From assembly GCF_900129455.1 (NCBI RefSeq), contig NZ_FQVU01000006.1, forward strand, positions 62,001-126,000: DNA of 64,000 bases, read 5' to 3'. Below, in pieces: positions 8,392-17,417 of the stretch (positions are counted from its first letter, which is position 1; the number at the start of each line of letters is the position of its first letter). Position numbers and translations under genes: made by a program. Under the pieces are notes generated by a model. The model had not been told where the DNA came from. It saw only the letters and a program-made list of their open reading frames with translations, and made no database searches. Source of the stretch: Jatrophihabitans endophyticus. GTDB taxonomy: Bacteria > Actinomycetota > Actinomycetes > Mycobacteriales > Jatrophihabitantaceae.

Positions 8392-9707
8392 CCGCGCCGT
8401 CCCGCGCCCAGGGCACCGAACGCGTCCACGACCTGATCGGGATCGGGATCGGCCCGTTCAACCTCGGCCTCGCCTGCCTGGCGGCGCCGCTGGCCGGTCT
8501 GGACTGCGTCTTCCTCGACCAGCAGGCCGAGTTCGACTGGCACCCGGGCATGATGCTGCCCGACGCGACCCTGCAGGTCCCGTTCCTCGCCGACCTCGTC
8601 ACGATGGCCGACCCGACCTCGCCGTTCTCGTTCCTCGCCTACCTCAAGGACGTCGGCCGGCTCTATCCGTTCTACGTGCGCGAGAGCTTCTACCCGTTGC
8701 GCGCCGAGTACACCGACTACTGCCGCTGGGCCACCGGCCGGCTGCGTTCGCTGGAGTTCGACCGCCGGGTCGAACGGGTCGAGCACGACGGGTCCGCCTA
8801 CGTCGTGACGAGCGTGGACGGCTCCGGCGGCCGGCACGTGCACCGGGGCCGTCGCATCGTCCTCGGGGTCGGGACGCAGCCGTGGACCCCGCCGGTCGTG
8901 GCCGGCGGCCCGGCGCTGCACAGCGCCGAGTACCTGGCCCACCGCGACGAACTTCGCCGTGGCGACAGCGTCACCGTGGTCGGCAGCGGGCAGAGCGCGG
9001 CGGAGATCGTCCACGACCTGCTGGCCGATGCCGACGAGCAGGGGTACCTGCTGCGCTGGATCACGCGCTCGCCGCGCTTCTTCCCGATGGAGTACACCAA
9101 GCTGACGCTCGAGATGACCTCGCCGGAGTACACGGGGTACTTCCAGGCGCTGCCCGCCCGGCAGCGCGATGCCCTGCTCGCTTCGCAGCGCGGGCTGTAC
9201 AAGGGGATCAGCAGCGAGCTCATCGACGCGATCCACGACCAGCTCTACGTGAAGTCGCGCGATCCGCGCACGAGGGTGCAGCTGCTGACCAACACGGCCC
9301 TGGAGTCGGCGTCGTGGGACGGCACGCGCTACACCCTCGGGCTGCGGCAGCACGAGATCGACGAGGCGTTCGCGCTCGACACCGAGGGGCTCGTCCTCGC
9401 GACCGGTTACCGCGCGACCGTCCCGGACTTCCTCGAACCGATCCGCGACCGCATCCGCACCGACGACCGCGGCCGGTTCGCCGCCGACGCCGACTACGCC
9501 GTCGACACCGGCGGGGGCGAGATCTTCGTGCAGAACGCCGAGGAGCACAGCCACGGGCTCGTCGCTCCCGACCTGGGCATGGGCGCCTACCGGAACTCGG
9601 TCATCCTGCGGCACGTGCTCGGTCACGCGCCGTACCCGGTCGAGGAACGGGTCGCCTTCCAGGAGTTCGGGGTCCCGGCCGACGCGCTCACGGCGGTGCG
9701 CCCGTGA
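8388..9707 (+). CDS. desB: Lysine/ornithine N-monooxygenase (DesB-type)
   Basis: A 439-residue FAD- and NADPH-dependent N-hydroxylase that converts the diamine to its N-hydroxy form. The FAD-binding motif is GIGIGPFNLGLA near the N-terminus, the NADPH motif is VVGSGQSAAE, and LATGYRATVPDF is the C-terminal ATGY signature of this family. Starts of both desB and desC overlap the preceding stops, so all four enzymes are made together. Confidence 0.94.
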   Translation: MTAPSRAQGTERVHDLIGIGIGPFNLGLACLAAPLAGLDCVFLDQQAEFDWHPGMMLPDATLQVPFLADLVTMADPTSPFSFLAYLKDVGRLYPFYVRESFYPLRAEYTDYCRWATGRLRSLEFDRRVERVEHDGSAYVVTSVDGSGGRHVHRGRRIVLGVGTQPWTPPVVAGGPALHSAEYLAHRDELRRGDSVTVVGSGQSAAEIVHDLLADADEQGYLLRWITRSPRFFPMEYTKLTLEMTSPEYTGYFQALPARQRDALLASQRGLYKGISSELIDAIHDQLYVKSRDPRTRVQLLTNTALESASWDGTRYTLGLRQHEIDEAFALDTEGLVLATGYRATVPDFLEPIRDRIRTDDRGRFAADADYAVDTGGGEIFVQNAEEHSHGLVAPDLGMGAYRNSVILRHVLGHAPYPVEERVAFQEFGVPADALTAVRP

Positions 9708-10237
9708 TCGTCCTGCGACCGTTTGATCCGGACCGCGACACCGGGCTCGTCCACGACTGGCTGACACGGCCCTACGCGCACTTCTGGGACATGCTCGACG
9801 CGACCCCGCAGCAGGTGCGCGACGGGTACGTCGCGATGGCCGCCGACCCGCACCAGGACGCTTGGATCGGCGAACGCGACGGCCGGGCGGTCCTGCTCGC
9901 CGAGACCTACGATCCCGCGCACGGCGAGCTGGCCGGGCACTACGACACGCAGGACGGCGATCTCGGCATGCACTTCCTCACCGCTCCGCCCGTCGGGCCG
10001 CCCGAGCACGGCTTCACCCGGGCGGTCATCCGGGCCGTCATGGCGCACTGCTTCGCCGCTCCGGAGGTCCTGCGGGTCGTCGTCGAACCGGACGTCCGGA
10101 ACGCGGCCGTGCACGCCCTCAACGAGGCGGTCGGGTTCCGAGCGCTCGGCGAGGTGCAGCTGCACGACAAGCGGGCGCTGCTCAGCGTGTGCACCCGGGC
10201 CGACTTCGAGGCCGCCGTCGAGGGAGTGCCGGCATGA
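9704..10237 (+). CDS. desC: N-hydroxydiamine acyltransferase (DesC-type, GNAT fold)
   Basis: A 177-residue acyltransferase that transfers succinyl or acetyl groups from CoA to the N-hydroxylated diamine, giving the hydroxamate unit. Features of the IucB/DesC group are the N-terminal WLTRPYAHFWDM region and the VVVEPDVRNAAVHALNEAVGF stretch at the acyl-CoA site. GTG start overlapping the desB stop. Acyl-group choice (acetyl or succinyl) decides which ferrioxamine is made and cannot be read here. Confidence 0.91.
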   Translation: MIVLRPFDPDRDTGLVHDWLTRPYAHFWDMLDATPQQVRDGYVAMAADPHQDAWIGERDGRAVLLAETYDPAHGELAGHYDTQDGDLGMHFLTAPPVGPPEHGFTRAVIRAVMAHCFAAPEVLRVVVEPDVRNAAVHALNEAVGFRALGEVQLHDKRALLSVCTRADFEAAVEGVPA

Positions 10238-11970
10238 CCGGGCATCTCGCGCCCGACCGGCTCGCGGTGGCGCAGCGCGCGCTCGTGACCAAGGCGCTGA
10301 GCGAATTCGCGCACGAACGCGTGATATGCCCGGTCGAGGACGGCGACGGGTACGTCGTGCCCGCCGCGGACGGCGTCCGCTACGTCTTCCGGGCGCGGCG
10401 ACTGCCCCTGGACCACTGGGTGGTGGACCCCGGCTCGGTGCGCCGGGTCGCCGGCGGCGAGACGACGCCGTTGGACGCGCAACAGCTCGTCCACGACCTG
10501 CAACCCCAGCTGGGGCTGTCCGACGACGACCTGCCGGTCTACCTCGAGGAGCTCGCCTCGACCCTGGCGGGACGCATGTGGAAGCTGCGACCCGACGCGC
10601 CGACGTCCGCGAACCTGCTCGACGCGTCGTTCCAGCAGCTCGAGGCCGCCATGACAGAGGGCCACCCGGCCTTCGTGGCCAACAACGGCCGGCTCGGGTA
10701 CGGCGTCGCCGATCACGCCGCGTACGCGCCCGAGACCGGTGCGCGGGTGCGCCTGGTGTGGCTCGCGGTGCGCCGGGACCGCTCGGTCTTCGCCACCGTG
10801 CGGGACCTGACCTACGACGAGCTGCTCGCGCGCGAGTTCCACCCGGCGCAGCGTGCCGCCTTCGCCGCGGTGCTCACCGACCTCGCCCTCGACCCCGCCG
10901 ACTACCGCGTACTGCCGTGTCACCCCTGGCAGTGGGACAACAAGGTCGCGGTCTCGCTGGCGCCCGAGGTGGCGCGCCACGACATCGTCTACCTCGGCGA
11001 GAGCGCCGACGAGTACCAGGCGCAGCAGTCGGTGCGGACGTTCTACAACACCTCGCACCCCGAGCGCGCGTACGTCAAGACGGCGCTGTCCGTGCTGAAC
11101 ATGGGCTTCATGCGGGGGCTGTCGCCGAAGTACATGACCGCGACGCCGGCGGTCAACGACTGGGTCGCCGACGTCGTCCGCGGTGACGGCACGCTGCGGG
11201 ACGCGGGTTTCGACGTGCTGCGCGAGATCGCCGCCGTCGGCTTCCATCCGCGGGCGTACGACGGCACGAGCGGTCACGGCAAGCTGCTGTCCGGCCTCTG
11301 GCGCGAGAGTCCGGCGTCACGGGTCGAGGACGGGGAACGGCTGGCGACGATGACCTCGTTGCTGCACGTGGACGCGAAGGGCACGCCGTACGTCGCCGAG
11401 CTGGTCGCGGCGTCCGGCCTCGCGCCACGGACGTGGGTGCGTCGCTACCTCGACGCCTACCTCGTTCCGGTGCTCCACTGCTTTTATGCGCACGAGCTGG
11501 TCTTCATGCCGCACGGCGAGAACGTCATTCTCGTGCTGCGCGACCACGTCCCGGTGCGGCTGCTGATGAAGGACATCGGCGAGGAGGTCGCCGTCCTGTC
11601 CGAGACCGCCCCGTTGCCGCCCGAGATCGAGCGCATTCGCGCAAACGTGCCGGACGAGCTGCAGCTGCTGTCGGTCTTCGTCGACGTGCTCGACTGCTTC
11701 CTGCGCTTCCTCGCGGGTCTGCTCGACGACGCCGGAGTGCTGCCCGCGGCCGACTTCTGGACGGTCGCCCGGGACTGTGCGCGCGAGTACCAGGCCGCGC
11801 ACCCCGAGCTCGCCGCACGGTTCGCCGCGCACGATCTGTTCGCGCCCGCCTTCGAGCTGTCCTGCCTGAACCGGTTGCAGCTGCGCAACAACCGCCAGAT
11901 GGTCGACCTCGCCGACCCGGCGTCCGCGCTCGCCCTGGCCGGCCCGATCGCCAACCCGCTCGCCGGCTGA
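10234..11970 (+). CDS. desD: NRPS-independent siderophore synthetase (DesD-type)
   Basis: A 578-residue IucA/IucC-family synthetase that adenylates the succinyl carboxylate and condenses hydroxamate units into the trimeric, often cyclic, desferrioxamine. Visible family motifs include HPAFVANNGRLGYG (substrate and ATP region), CHPWQWDN, KTALSVLNMGFMRGLSPKYM and the C-terminal FhuF-like HGENVILVLRD and NRQMVDL. It closes the operon; no ferric-siderophore receptor or exporter is nearby, so uptake genes must lie elsewhere. Confidence 0.95.
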   Translation: MTGHLAPDRLAVAQRALVTKALSEFAHERVICPVEDGDGYVVPAADGVRYVFRARRLPLDHWVVDPGSVRRVAGGETTPLDAQQLVHDLQPQLGLSDDDLPVYLEELASTLAGRMWKLRPDAPTSANLLDASFQQLEAAMTEGHPAFVANNGRLGYGVADHAAYAPETGARVRLVWLAVRRDRSVFATVRDLTYDELLAREFHPAQRAAFAAVLTDLALDPADYRVLPCHPWQWDNKVAVSLAPEVARHDIVYLGESADEYQAQQSVRTFYNTSHPERAYVKTALSVLNMGFMRGLSPKYMTATPAVNDWVADVVRGDGTLRDAGFDVLREIAAVGFHPRAYDGTSGHGKLLSGLWRESPASRVEDGERLATMTSLLHVDAKGTPYVAELVAASGLAPRTWVRRYLDAYLVPVLHCFYAHELVFMPHGENVILVLRDHVPVRLLMKDIGEEVAVLSETAPLPPEIERIRANVPDELQLLSVFVDVLDCFLRFLAGLLDDAGVLPAADFWTVARDCAREYQAAHPELAARFAAHDLFAPAFELSCLNRLQLRNNRQMVDLADPASALALAGPIANPLAG

Positions 11971-11992
11971 CGCGCTGGTTCCGGTCCGCGGG

Positions 11993-13849
11993 TCAGGACG
12001 GTCGACAGGGGCGGGGGAGGAGCAGTTCCACGTTGCGGTCGGCGGCGGTGCCGCGCCGGCCGTCGCGGTCGGCGGTCTCGGCCTCGCGCTGCGGGTCGTT
12101 CACGGCGAGCTCGCGCGAGAGCGCGGCGAGCTCCAACGGGGTGGTCGGCTCGGCGGGCCAGGCGGTCGGGGCCGCGTGGTCGAGGACGGTGGCGAACACC
12201 GACAGCGTGGCGTCGCCGTTGTCGACGAGCTCGATCACCCGGGACTGCTGCGGCCAGTCGACGTGGGCGGCGGTGTTGACCTCCCAGAAGCCGCCACCCG
12301 TCGCGGCACCCGCCGGCCGCGGGTGCGGCGTCACGCCGTTGACGTGGGTGTGGCCGTTCACCCAGGCGACGACGTTCGGGTAGCGCAGCAGCAGGTCGCG
12401 GACGGCCGGGCCCAGCCTGCGTCCGGCGGCCGCGCCGAGGGGGTTGTCCATCGTCGCCACCGTGTGATGGCTGAAGATCACGACGTAGCGGTCGTGCCCA
12501 CTGCCGCGCACCCACGCGCCACCGTCGTCGAGGTGACGAGAGCTCGCCGCCTGCAGCTGCCTCTCGAGCCACGCGAACTGCGCGGCGTCGACCGAGCCGG
12601 AGTCGTAGCCCTGCGGCGTGACCGTGTCGAGCACGATGCCGCGCACCGGGCCGCGGTCGAAGGTGTAGTACGCCGTGCCCTCGGCGAGGTTGCGCTTCGT
12701 GTAGCCGTGACCGACCGGCGTGCCGGTGGTGTTGAAGTGCTCGGCGACCGTCTGCTCCGGCGTCAGCAGGCGCCGCTTGACGTCGGCCGTGACGACCTTG
12801 GTCGGGGCGAGCGACAGCAGCGAGGCCAACGCGTCCAGGTCGCCGTCGCGCAGCCGGCCCAGCAACGCGCCGACGTCGACGCCGTCGGGCAGCCCGGTCG
12901 GCTTCACCGGACCGGTCGCGATCGTGCCGATGACTCCGAACGAGGGAACCGTGCCCTGGACGAGACCGTCGTGGTTGCCGAAGACCGACAGCCAGTCGGT
13001 GCGCAGCCCGGTGGACCGGAACGGTGCGCGGCAGGCGTCGTGCAGGGTCGGGACCGTCGGGTAGCCGTACGTGGCGGTGTAGTTGTCCGCCTTGCCGCCG
13101 CGCGGAGTCCCGGCCGGGTGCCAGTAGGAGACGTCCGCGTCGTCCCTGCCGCCGACGCCCTCCCACCGGACGGTGCTGCCGGAGTCGGGGCGCACCCGCG
13201 CGCCGCCGTCGAGCAGGCCGATCTGCCAGCGCAGCTCGTTGAGCTGGGTGTTGTCGGCGTTGTCGCCGGTGCAGATCGTGAAGTCGAGCGGTCGGCCGGT
13301 GACCGGGCCGCCGGACAGCGCGTTCATCGCGCGCACCATGGCCTCGGCGACGTGCGCGGTCAGCATCTCCCACGGCCGGTACGCCGACGAGAACGGCGCG
13401 ACCGACGCGAACGGGTTGCCCGGGTCGTTGAAGCGATCGAGGAACTCGACGCGGGCCGGCGACTGCGCGTCGATGATGTGCATGTCGGTGAACTGGCCGA
13501 AGCTGACCAGTGGGGTCCGGCGGGCGCGGCCGCGACGGGCGACGTCGCCCAGCAGCTCCGTGCGCGCGATCGTGGGTTCGCCCGGCCCTGCGACGATGCG
13601 GCGGTAACCGCGGGCGTTCGGCCGACCGTGCTGCAGGGTGCGGGCGAGCGTGGTCCCTTTCGGCGCGCGCGGGTAGGCCGTGCTCGCGGCGGCGGCGCCC
13701 GGGACACCGACGATGCCGCCGACGGCGGCCGCGCCGGCCGCCGCGGCCGCGCCGCCGAGCAGCGTGCGCCTGGTGACGCCCGCGACTTCCGCGTCGCCGT
13801 CGGCTGCGGTGTCGCCGGGCTCGGTGCGATCGGTCTCGTCGTGTGCCAT
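11993..13849 (-). CDS. Tat-exported metallophosphoesterase
   Basis: A 618-residue calcineurin-like phosphoesterase. A twin-arginine signal ([19 protein letters not shown], about residues 25-43) predicts folded export. Metal-ligand blocks appear in order: [31 protein letters not shown] and VNGHTHVNG. The ATG at 13849 has GAGGGGA nine bases upstream; an earlier frame start lacks one. The long inserts between blocks fit an actinobacterial family usually annotated TIGR03767. Substrate unknown. It converges with desD. Confidence 0.85.
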   Translation of the reverse strand: MAHDETDRTEPGDTAADGDAEVAGVTRRTLLGGAAAAAGAAAVGGIVGVPGAAAASTAYPRAPKGTTLARTLQHGRPNARGYRRIVAGPGEPTIARTELLGDVARRGRARRTPLVSFGQFTDMHIIDAQSPARVEFLDRFNDPGNPFASVAPFSSAYRPWEMLTAHVAEAMVRAMNALSGGPVTGRPLDFTICTGDNADNTQLNELRWQIGLLDGGARVRPDSGSTVRWEGVGGRDDADVSYWHPAGTPRGGKADNYTATYGYPTVPTLHDACRAPFRSTGLRTDWLSVFGNHDGLVQGTVPSFGVIGTIATGPVKPTGLPDGVDVGALLGRLRDGDLDALASLLSLAPTKVVTADVKRRLLTPEQTVAEHFNTTGTPVGHGYTKRNLAEGTAYYTFDRGPVRGIVLDTVTPQGYDSGSVDAAQFAWLERQLQAASSRHLDDGGAWVRGSGHDRYVVIFSHHTVATMDNPLGAAAGRRLGPAVRDLLLRYPNVVAWVNGHTHVNGVTPHPRPAGAATGGGFWEVNTAAHVDWPQQSRVIELVDNGDATLSVFATVLDHAAPTAWPAEPTTPLELAALSRELAVNDPQREAETADRDGRRGTAADRNVELLLPRPCRPS

Positions 13850-13923
13850 GAGCGCGTCCCCTCGCGTCGCTGCGTGGGGTGAGCGTCGCACGGGACGGGC
13901 GATGGCGCGAACTGACCTACGGG

Positions 13924-14367
13924 TCAGTCCTCACCGGGACGGCGGCGGGTCGCCTTCAGTTCACCGCGCCGTCGCTTGCCCTCGACGCGGCGCGCCTTCG
14001 CCCGGCGGGACGGCCGCGACGCCCGGCGTTCGGCCGGGGGCGGCGCGAGTCCCTCGGCGACGAGGTTGCCGAGTCGCCCCCGCGCGGCCGTCCGGTTCTG
14101 CAGCTGGGAGCGCTGCTCGGACGCCACCACCACGAGCGCACCGTCGACGAGCCGGCCGGCGAGCCGGGCGAGCAGCCGGGCCCGCTGCTCATCGGTCAGC
14201 GCGGTGGACGCAGCGACGTCCCACCGCAGCTCGACGCGGCTGTCGGTGGTGTTCACCGACTGCCCGCCGGGGCCCGACGAGCGGCTGAACCGCTCGACCA
14301 GCTCGGCCTCGGGAACGGTCAACCCGGTCGGCAGGCCGCGTTGCGGCCGCAGGACGAGATCGGGCAC
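13924..14367 (-). CDS. arfB: Alternative ribosome-rescue factor ArfB (GGQ hydrolase)
   Basis: ArfB releases peptides from ribosomes stalled without a stop codon. The 147-residue protein has the catalytic GGQ at residues 34-36 inside [11 protein letters not shown], no codon-recognition domain, and the strongly basic C-terminal tail (about residues 111-142) that lies in the empty mRNA channel. Length and layout are as expected for the family. Confidence 0.93.
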   Translation of the reverse strand: MPDLVLRPQRGLPTGLTVPEAELVERFSRSSGPGGQSVNTTDSRVELRWDVAASTALTDEQRARLLARLAGRLVDGALVVVASEQRSQLQNRTAARGRLGNLVAEGLAPPPAERRASRPSRRAKARRVEGKRRRGELKATRRRPGED

Positions 14368-14383
14368 GGCTCGACCGGCCCGC

Positions 14384-15904
14384 TCAGAGCGGCGTGCTGT
14401 GCTGCATCTCGCGCAGCCAGGCGGTGACGTCGTCGGGCTCGCGCGGCAGCATGCCCGAGAGATTGACCGGTTCGCCGTCGGTCACCGCGATGTCGTCCTC
14501 GATGCGCACGCCGATCCCGCGCAGCTCCGCCGGGACCGAGCGATCGTTGGCCTGGAAGTACAGCCCCGGCTCGACGGTGAGGACGTAGCCCGCGTCGAGG
14601 CTGCCGCCGCGGTAGGCCTCCTCCCGGGCGGCCGCGCAGTCGTGGACGTCGATGCCGAGCATGTGCGACACGCCGTGCAGGGTCCACCGGCGGTGCAGCC
14701 CGGCGCCGGGCCGCTCGGGGTCGTCGGCGCACGACACCTCGGCCGTCACCGGCAGGACACCCCAGGCGTGCAGGTGGTCGGCGAGCACGAACGTCGCCGC
14801 CCGGTGGGCGGCGAGGAAGTCGGCGCCGGCCTTCACCTCGGCGATGCCGGCGTGCTGCGCCTCGAGCACCGCGCGGTAGACCTGCAGCTGCGCCGGCGAC
14901 CACTGCCCGTCCACGGGCATCGTGCGCGTGACGTCGGCGGTGTACAGCTCGTCGGTCTCCACGCCCATGTCGGCGAGCAGCAGCCCACCGGGTTCCACGA
15001 CACCGTGGTTGCGCCACCAGTGCAGCGTCGTCGCGTGGTGTCCCGAGCCGAGGATCGAGGTGTAGCCCACGTCGTTGCCCTCGAGCCGGGCGCGGCGCCA
15101 GAACGTGCCCTCCAGCCAGCGCTCGCCCCGCAGGTCGGTCCGGCCGACGACGTTCGGCAGCTCGCGGGCGACGTCGCCGAAGCCGCGGGCGGTGACCTCG
15201 CAGGCGTGGCGCAACCGGTCGAGCTCCCACTCGTCCTTGGCGAGACGCAACTCGTCGACGACCTGGGTGAGCGTGTCGTCCGCCGCGCCGGGCAGCAGCG
15301 CGTCGACCGTCGCGTCGACCCCGCGCAGGGCGACGGTGGGGCGGCTGCGGTGCGTCGCGAGGTCGTCGGCCAACGCGGCCAGCGGTCGGACGGTGAGGTC
15401 GAGCGCGGCGGCGGTGTCGGCCACGCTCGGCACGTTGCCCACCCACACCGCGCCGTGCACGCGGCTGGTGAAGTACTCCACCTCGCCGGGCTGCGCGTAT
15501 TCGCGGACGTAGAGGACGGCGGCGTGTCCGGCCGGGCCCGGTGTGAGCACGAGCACGGCGTCGGCCGCGGTCTCGCCCGTCAACCAGGTGAACGCACTGG
15601 CGGCCCGGAAGGCGTAGTCGGTGTCGTTCGCGCGGACCTTCAGCTCGCCGGCGGGCACCACGACGAGGGAGCCGGGGAAGTGGCGCGACAGGGCGGCGCG
15701 GCGCGCGGCCGCGAAGGGCGCGACCGACGGCAGGGCCGGGTGCGGCATCGGCGGCGCCGGGTCCCAGTCCCGCGCGACGGCGGCGCGCAGGTGCTCGGGC
15801 ATCGGCAGCGTCGCCGAGTCGGAGTCCGCGTCGGTGTGCTCGCGGGTGGGCTCCTCACTGGTCGGGGCGGCGTCGTCGCCGGGTCGTGCCTGCGTGTCGG
15901 CCAT
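14384..15904 (-). CDS. pepP: Xaa-Pro aminopeptidase (M24B)
   Basis: A 506-residue metalloaminopeptidase that removes N-terminal residues preceding proline. An N-terminal AMP_N domain (VVVPAGELKVRANDTDYAFR, FTWLTGE) is followed by the pita-bread domain with the dinuclear-metal ligands in LLADMGVETDELYTADVTRT (two Asp), HGVSHMLGIDVHD (His), LTVEPGLYF (Glu) and VRIEDDIAVT (Glu). The first 40 residues are acidic and probably disordered. The ATG at 15904 is seven bases after TAGACT, so the mRNA is probably leaderless. Confidence 0.92.
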   Translation of the reverse strand: MADTQARPGDDAAPTSEEPTREHTDADSDSATLPMPEHLRAAVARDWDPAPPMPHPALPSVAPFAAARRAALSRHFPGSLVVVPAGELKVRANDTDYAFRAASAFTWLTGETAADAVLVLTPGPAGHAAVLYVREYAQPGEVEYFTSRVHGAVWVGNVPSVADTAAALDLTVRPLAALADDLATHRSRPTVALRGVDATVDALLPGAADDTLTQVVDELRLAKDEWELDRLRHACEVTARGFGDVARELPNVVGRTDLRGERWLEGTFWRRARLEGNDVGYTSILGSGHHATTLHWWRNHGVVEPGGLLLADMGVETDELYTADVTRTMPVDGQWSPAQLQVYRAVLEAQHAGIAEVKAGADFLAAHRAATFVLADHLHAWGVLPVTAEVSCADDPERPGAGLHRRWTLHGVSHMLGIDVHDCAAAREEAYRGGSLDAGYVLTVEPGLYFQANDRSVPAELRGIGVRIEDDIAVTDGEPVNLSGMLPREPDDVTAWLREMQHSTPL

Positions 15905-15911
15905 GACCGGC

Positions 15912-15917
15912 AGTCTA
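15912..15917 (-). promoter_or_regulatory. -10 element TAGACT for pepP
   Basis: TAGACT on the minus strand ends seven bases before the pepP ATG, so transcription would start at or next to the start codon. The divergent gene at 15977 has its own element 46 bases away. Confidence 0.55.
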
Positions 15918-15963
15918 TGACCCGGGTCAGGCGCGGCACCGCCCGTTCGCCCGATTCGGTCAC

Positions 15964-15969
15964 TACCGT
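15964..15969 (+). promoter_or_regulatory. -10 element TACCGT for the repeat-bearing membrane protein
   Basis: TACCGT is followed by seven bases and the ATG at 15977, again the leaderless spacing. Confidence 0.5.
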
Positions 15970-15976
15970 GCGGACC

Positions 15977-17413
15977 ATGGCCCGAGGCAACCGCGGCGGC
16001 TCCGCACAGCCGTCGAACGCAGCACCGCCGGACGCAGCCGCCGACTCCGCTCCCTGGGGGCAGCCGACCTACGGCTCGCCCTACGGCGAGCGCGACCGCT
16101 ACGGCGAGCGCGACCGCTACGGCGAGCGCGACCGCTACGGCGAGCGCGACCGCTACGGCGAGCGCGACCGGCGCGACGACGGCTGGGGCACGCCGCCACC
16201 GGGCACACCGCCCATCGCCGGGGCCACGGACGGCGTGCCGTCCTCGCTGCTGCCGCCGGAGGCACCCGTGCGCCGCGGCCGCGGGCGGGGGCGCCCCTGG
16301 CTGATCCTGCTCGTGTCGTTCCTCGTCCAGCTCGCGGTGGTCGGCGCGGTCGCCAACACGTGGGCGATCGACCACCTCCGCGACTACGCCGCGGACCACC
16401 ATGGCGTCCTCGGCAACCTCGCGCTCACGCCGTCGGCGCTCTCGTGGCGGCTCACGGCGCCGGCCCAGGACTCGTTCCATCTCTACGCCGCGCAGCTGTT
16501 CAGCCTGCTCGCGCTGTTCGTGGTCGCCGCGCTGCTGAGCCTTGCGCTCGTCAGGGGGCCGATCACTTTCTGGCGTGCGTTCGTGGGGGTGTGGCTGGCG
16601 GTGCTCGCCGCCACCCTGGTCGCCGGGATGGTGCGCCGGGCCGTCTACCGGGGCTTCGGCTCGGGATCGGGGGAGGGCAAGGCGGTCAACACCCTGTTCC
16701 AGGGCAGCGGGTACGAGGTCGTCGCGGGCATCCTGCTCGGTGCCGTCGCCGGTCTGCTCGCCGCGATCGTGGCCGTCGTCAGCCGACGGCCGGGCGAGAC
16801 GGTGGTGCCGGTGGCCGAGCCCCTCGTCGCGCCGGGTCCCGAGCCCGAGGCGCCCCCGCCGTGGTACGGCGAGCAGGACCGTGACGCCCGTGACGATCGC
16901 GTGGGCGCGGCGGGCTCCCCGTCGCTGCAGAAGGTGCAGGACTCGGTCGGCGAGCCGCCGCGCCGGGAGGAGCCCTCCGCCCACGCCACGGCGCAGCTGC
17001 CCGCCTACGAGCCGCCCCGTCGCGAGCACGAGCCGGACGCCCAGGCCACGACGCAGTTCCGCGCCGCGGGGTTCGGCGCCGCCGCCGCCGGTGGCGCCAC
17101 CGCGCTGGGACACGGCGACGAGCGGCGCGACGATGCCACCCAGGCCTCGATCGAGGCGACCCCGGCCGAGCACTCGGACGAGCCCGGCGAGACCACCGGA
17201 CCCGCCGAGTCCACCGGAGGACCCACCGAGTCCGACGGGCCCGGCGAGTCCGACGGGCCCGGCGAGTCCGACGGGCCCGGCGAGTCCGACGGGCCCGGCG
17301 AGACGTCGACCCGGCAGACCGGGACGCCGCCGGAGCGAAGCCACGACCAGCCCACGCAGGCCTTTCCCCGCCCGCCGGACGACGAGGAGCTCGGCCACCA
17401 CCCCGAGGACTGA
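15977..17413 (+). CDS. Repeat-bearing membrane protein with disordered tails
   Basis: A 478-residue protein of unknown function. The N-terminus contains five copies of RYGERD-like hexapeptides (about residues 36-65), then an RRGRGRGR basic patch, four hydrophobic segments (about 105-270), and a long acidic Pro/Glu/Ser tail with four SDGPGE repeats near residues 419-442. This is the layout of many actinobacterial cell-envelope proteins with cytoplasmic disordered tails. Both repeat arrays are in-frame 18-base tandem units, so length may vary between strains. It is divergent from pepP. Confidence 0.75.
   Translation: MARGNRGGSAQPSNAAPPDAAADSAPWGQPTYGSPYGERDRYGERDRYGERDRYGERDRYGERDRRDDGWGTPPPGTPPIAGATDGVPSSLLPPEAPVRRGRGRGRPWLILLVSFLVQLAVVGAVANTWAIDHLRDYAADHHGVLGNLALTPSALSWRLTAPAQDSFHLYAAQLFSLLALFVVAALLSLALVRGPITFWRAFVGVWLAVLAATLVAGMVRRAVYRGFGSGSGEGKAVNTLFQGSGYEVVAGILLGAVAGLLAAIVAVVSRRPGETVVPVAEPLVAPGPEPEAPPPWYGEQDRDARDDRVGAAGSPSLQKVQDSVGEPPRREEPSAHATAQLPAYEPPRREHEPDAQATTQFRAAGFGAAAAGGATALGHGDERRDDATQASIEATPAEHSDEPGETTGPAESTGGPTESDGPGESDGPGESDGPGESDGPGETSTRQTGTPPERSHDQPTQAFPRPPDDEELGHHPED
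16082..16171 (+). repeat. Five tandem 18-bp units coding (Y/R)GERD repeats
   Basis: TACGGCGAGCGCGACCGC is repeated five times head to tail, with a change only in the last base of the last copy. The near-identity at DNA level points to recent slippage or unequal crossing-over. Confidence 0.95.
17231..17302 (+). repeat. Four tandem 18-bp units coding SDGPGE repeats
   Basis: TCCGACGGGCCCGGCGAG occurs four times without a mismatch inside the C-terminal tail of the same gene. Confidence 0.95.
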
Positions 17414-17417
17414 CCGG

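Noticed and set aside
13976-15976. N-terminal extension of the repeat-bearing membrane protein by 667 residues
   Set aside because: That part is antisense to arfB and pepP; a -10 element and ATG at 15977 give a sensible start.
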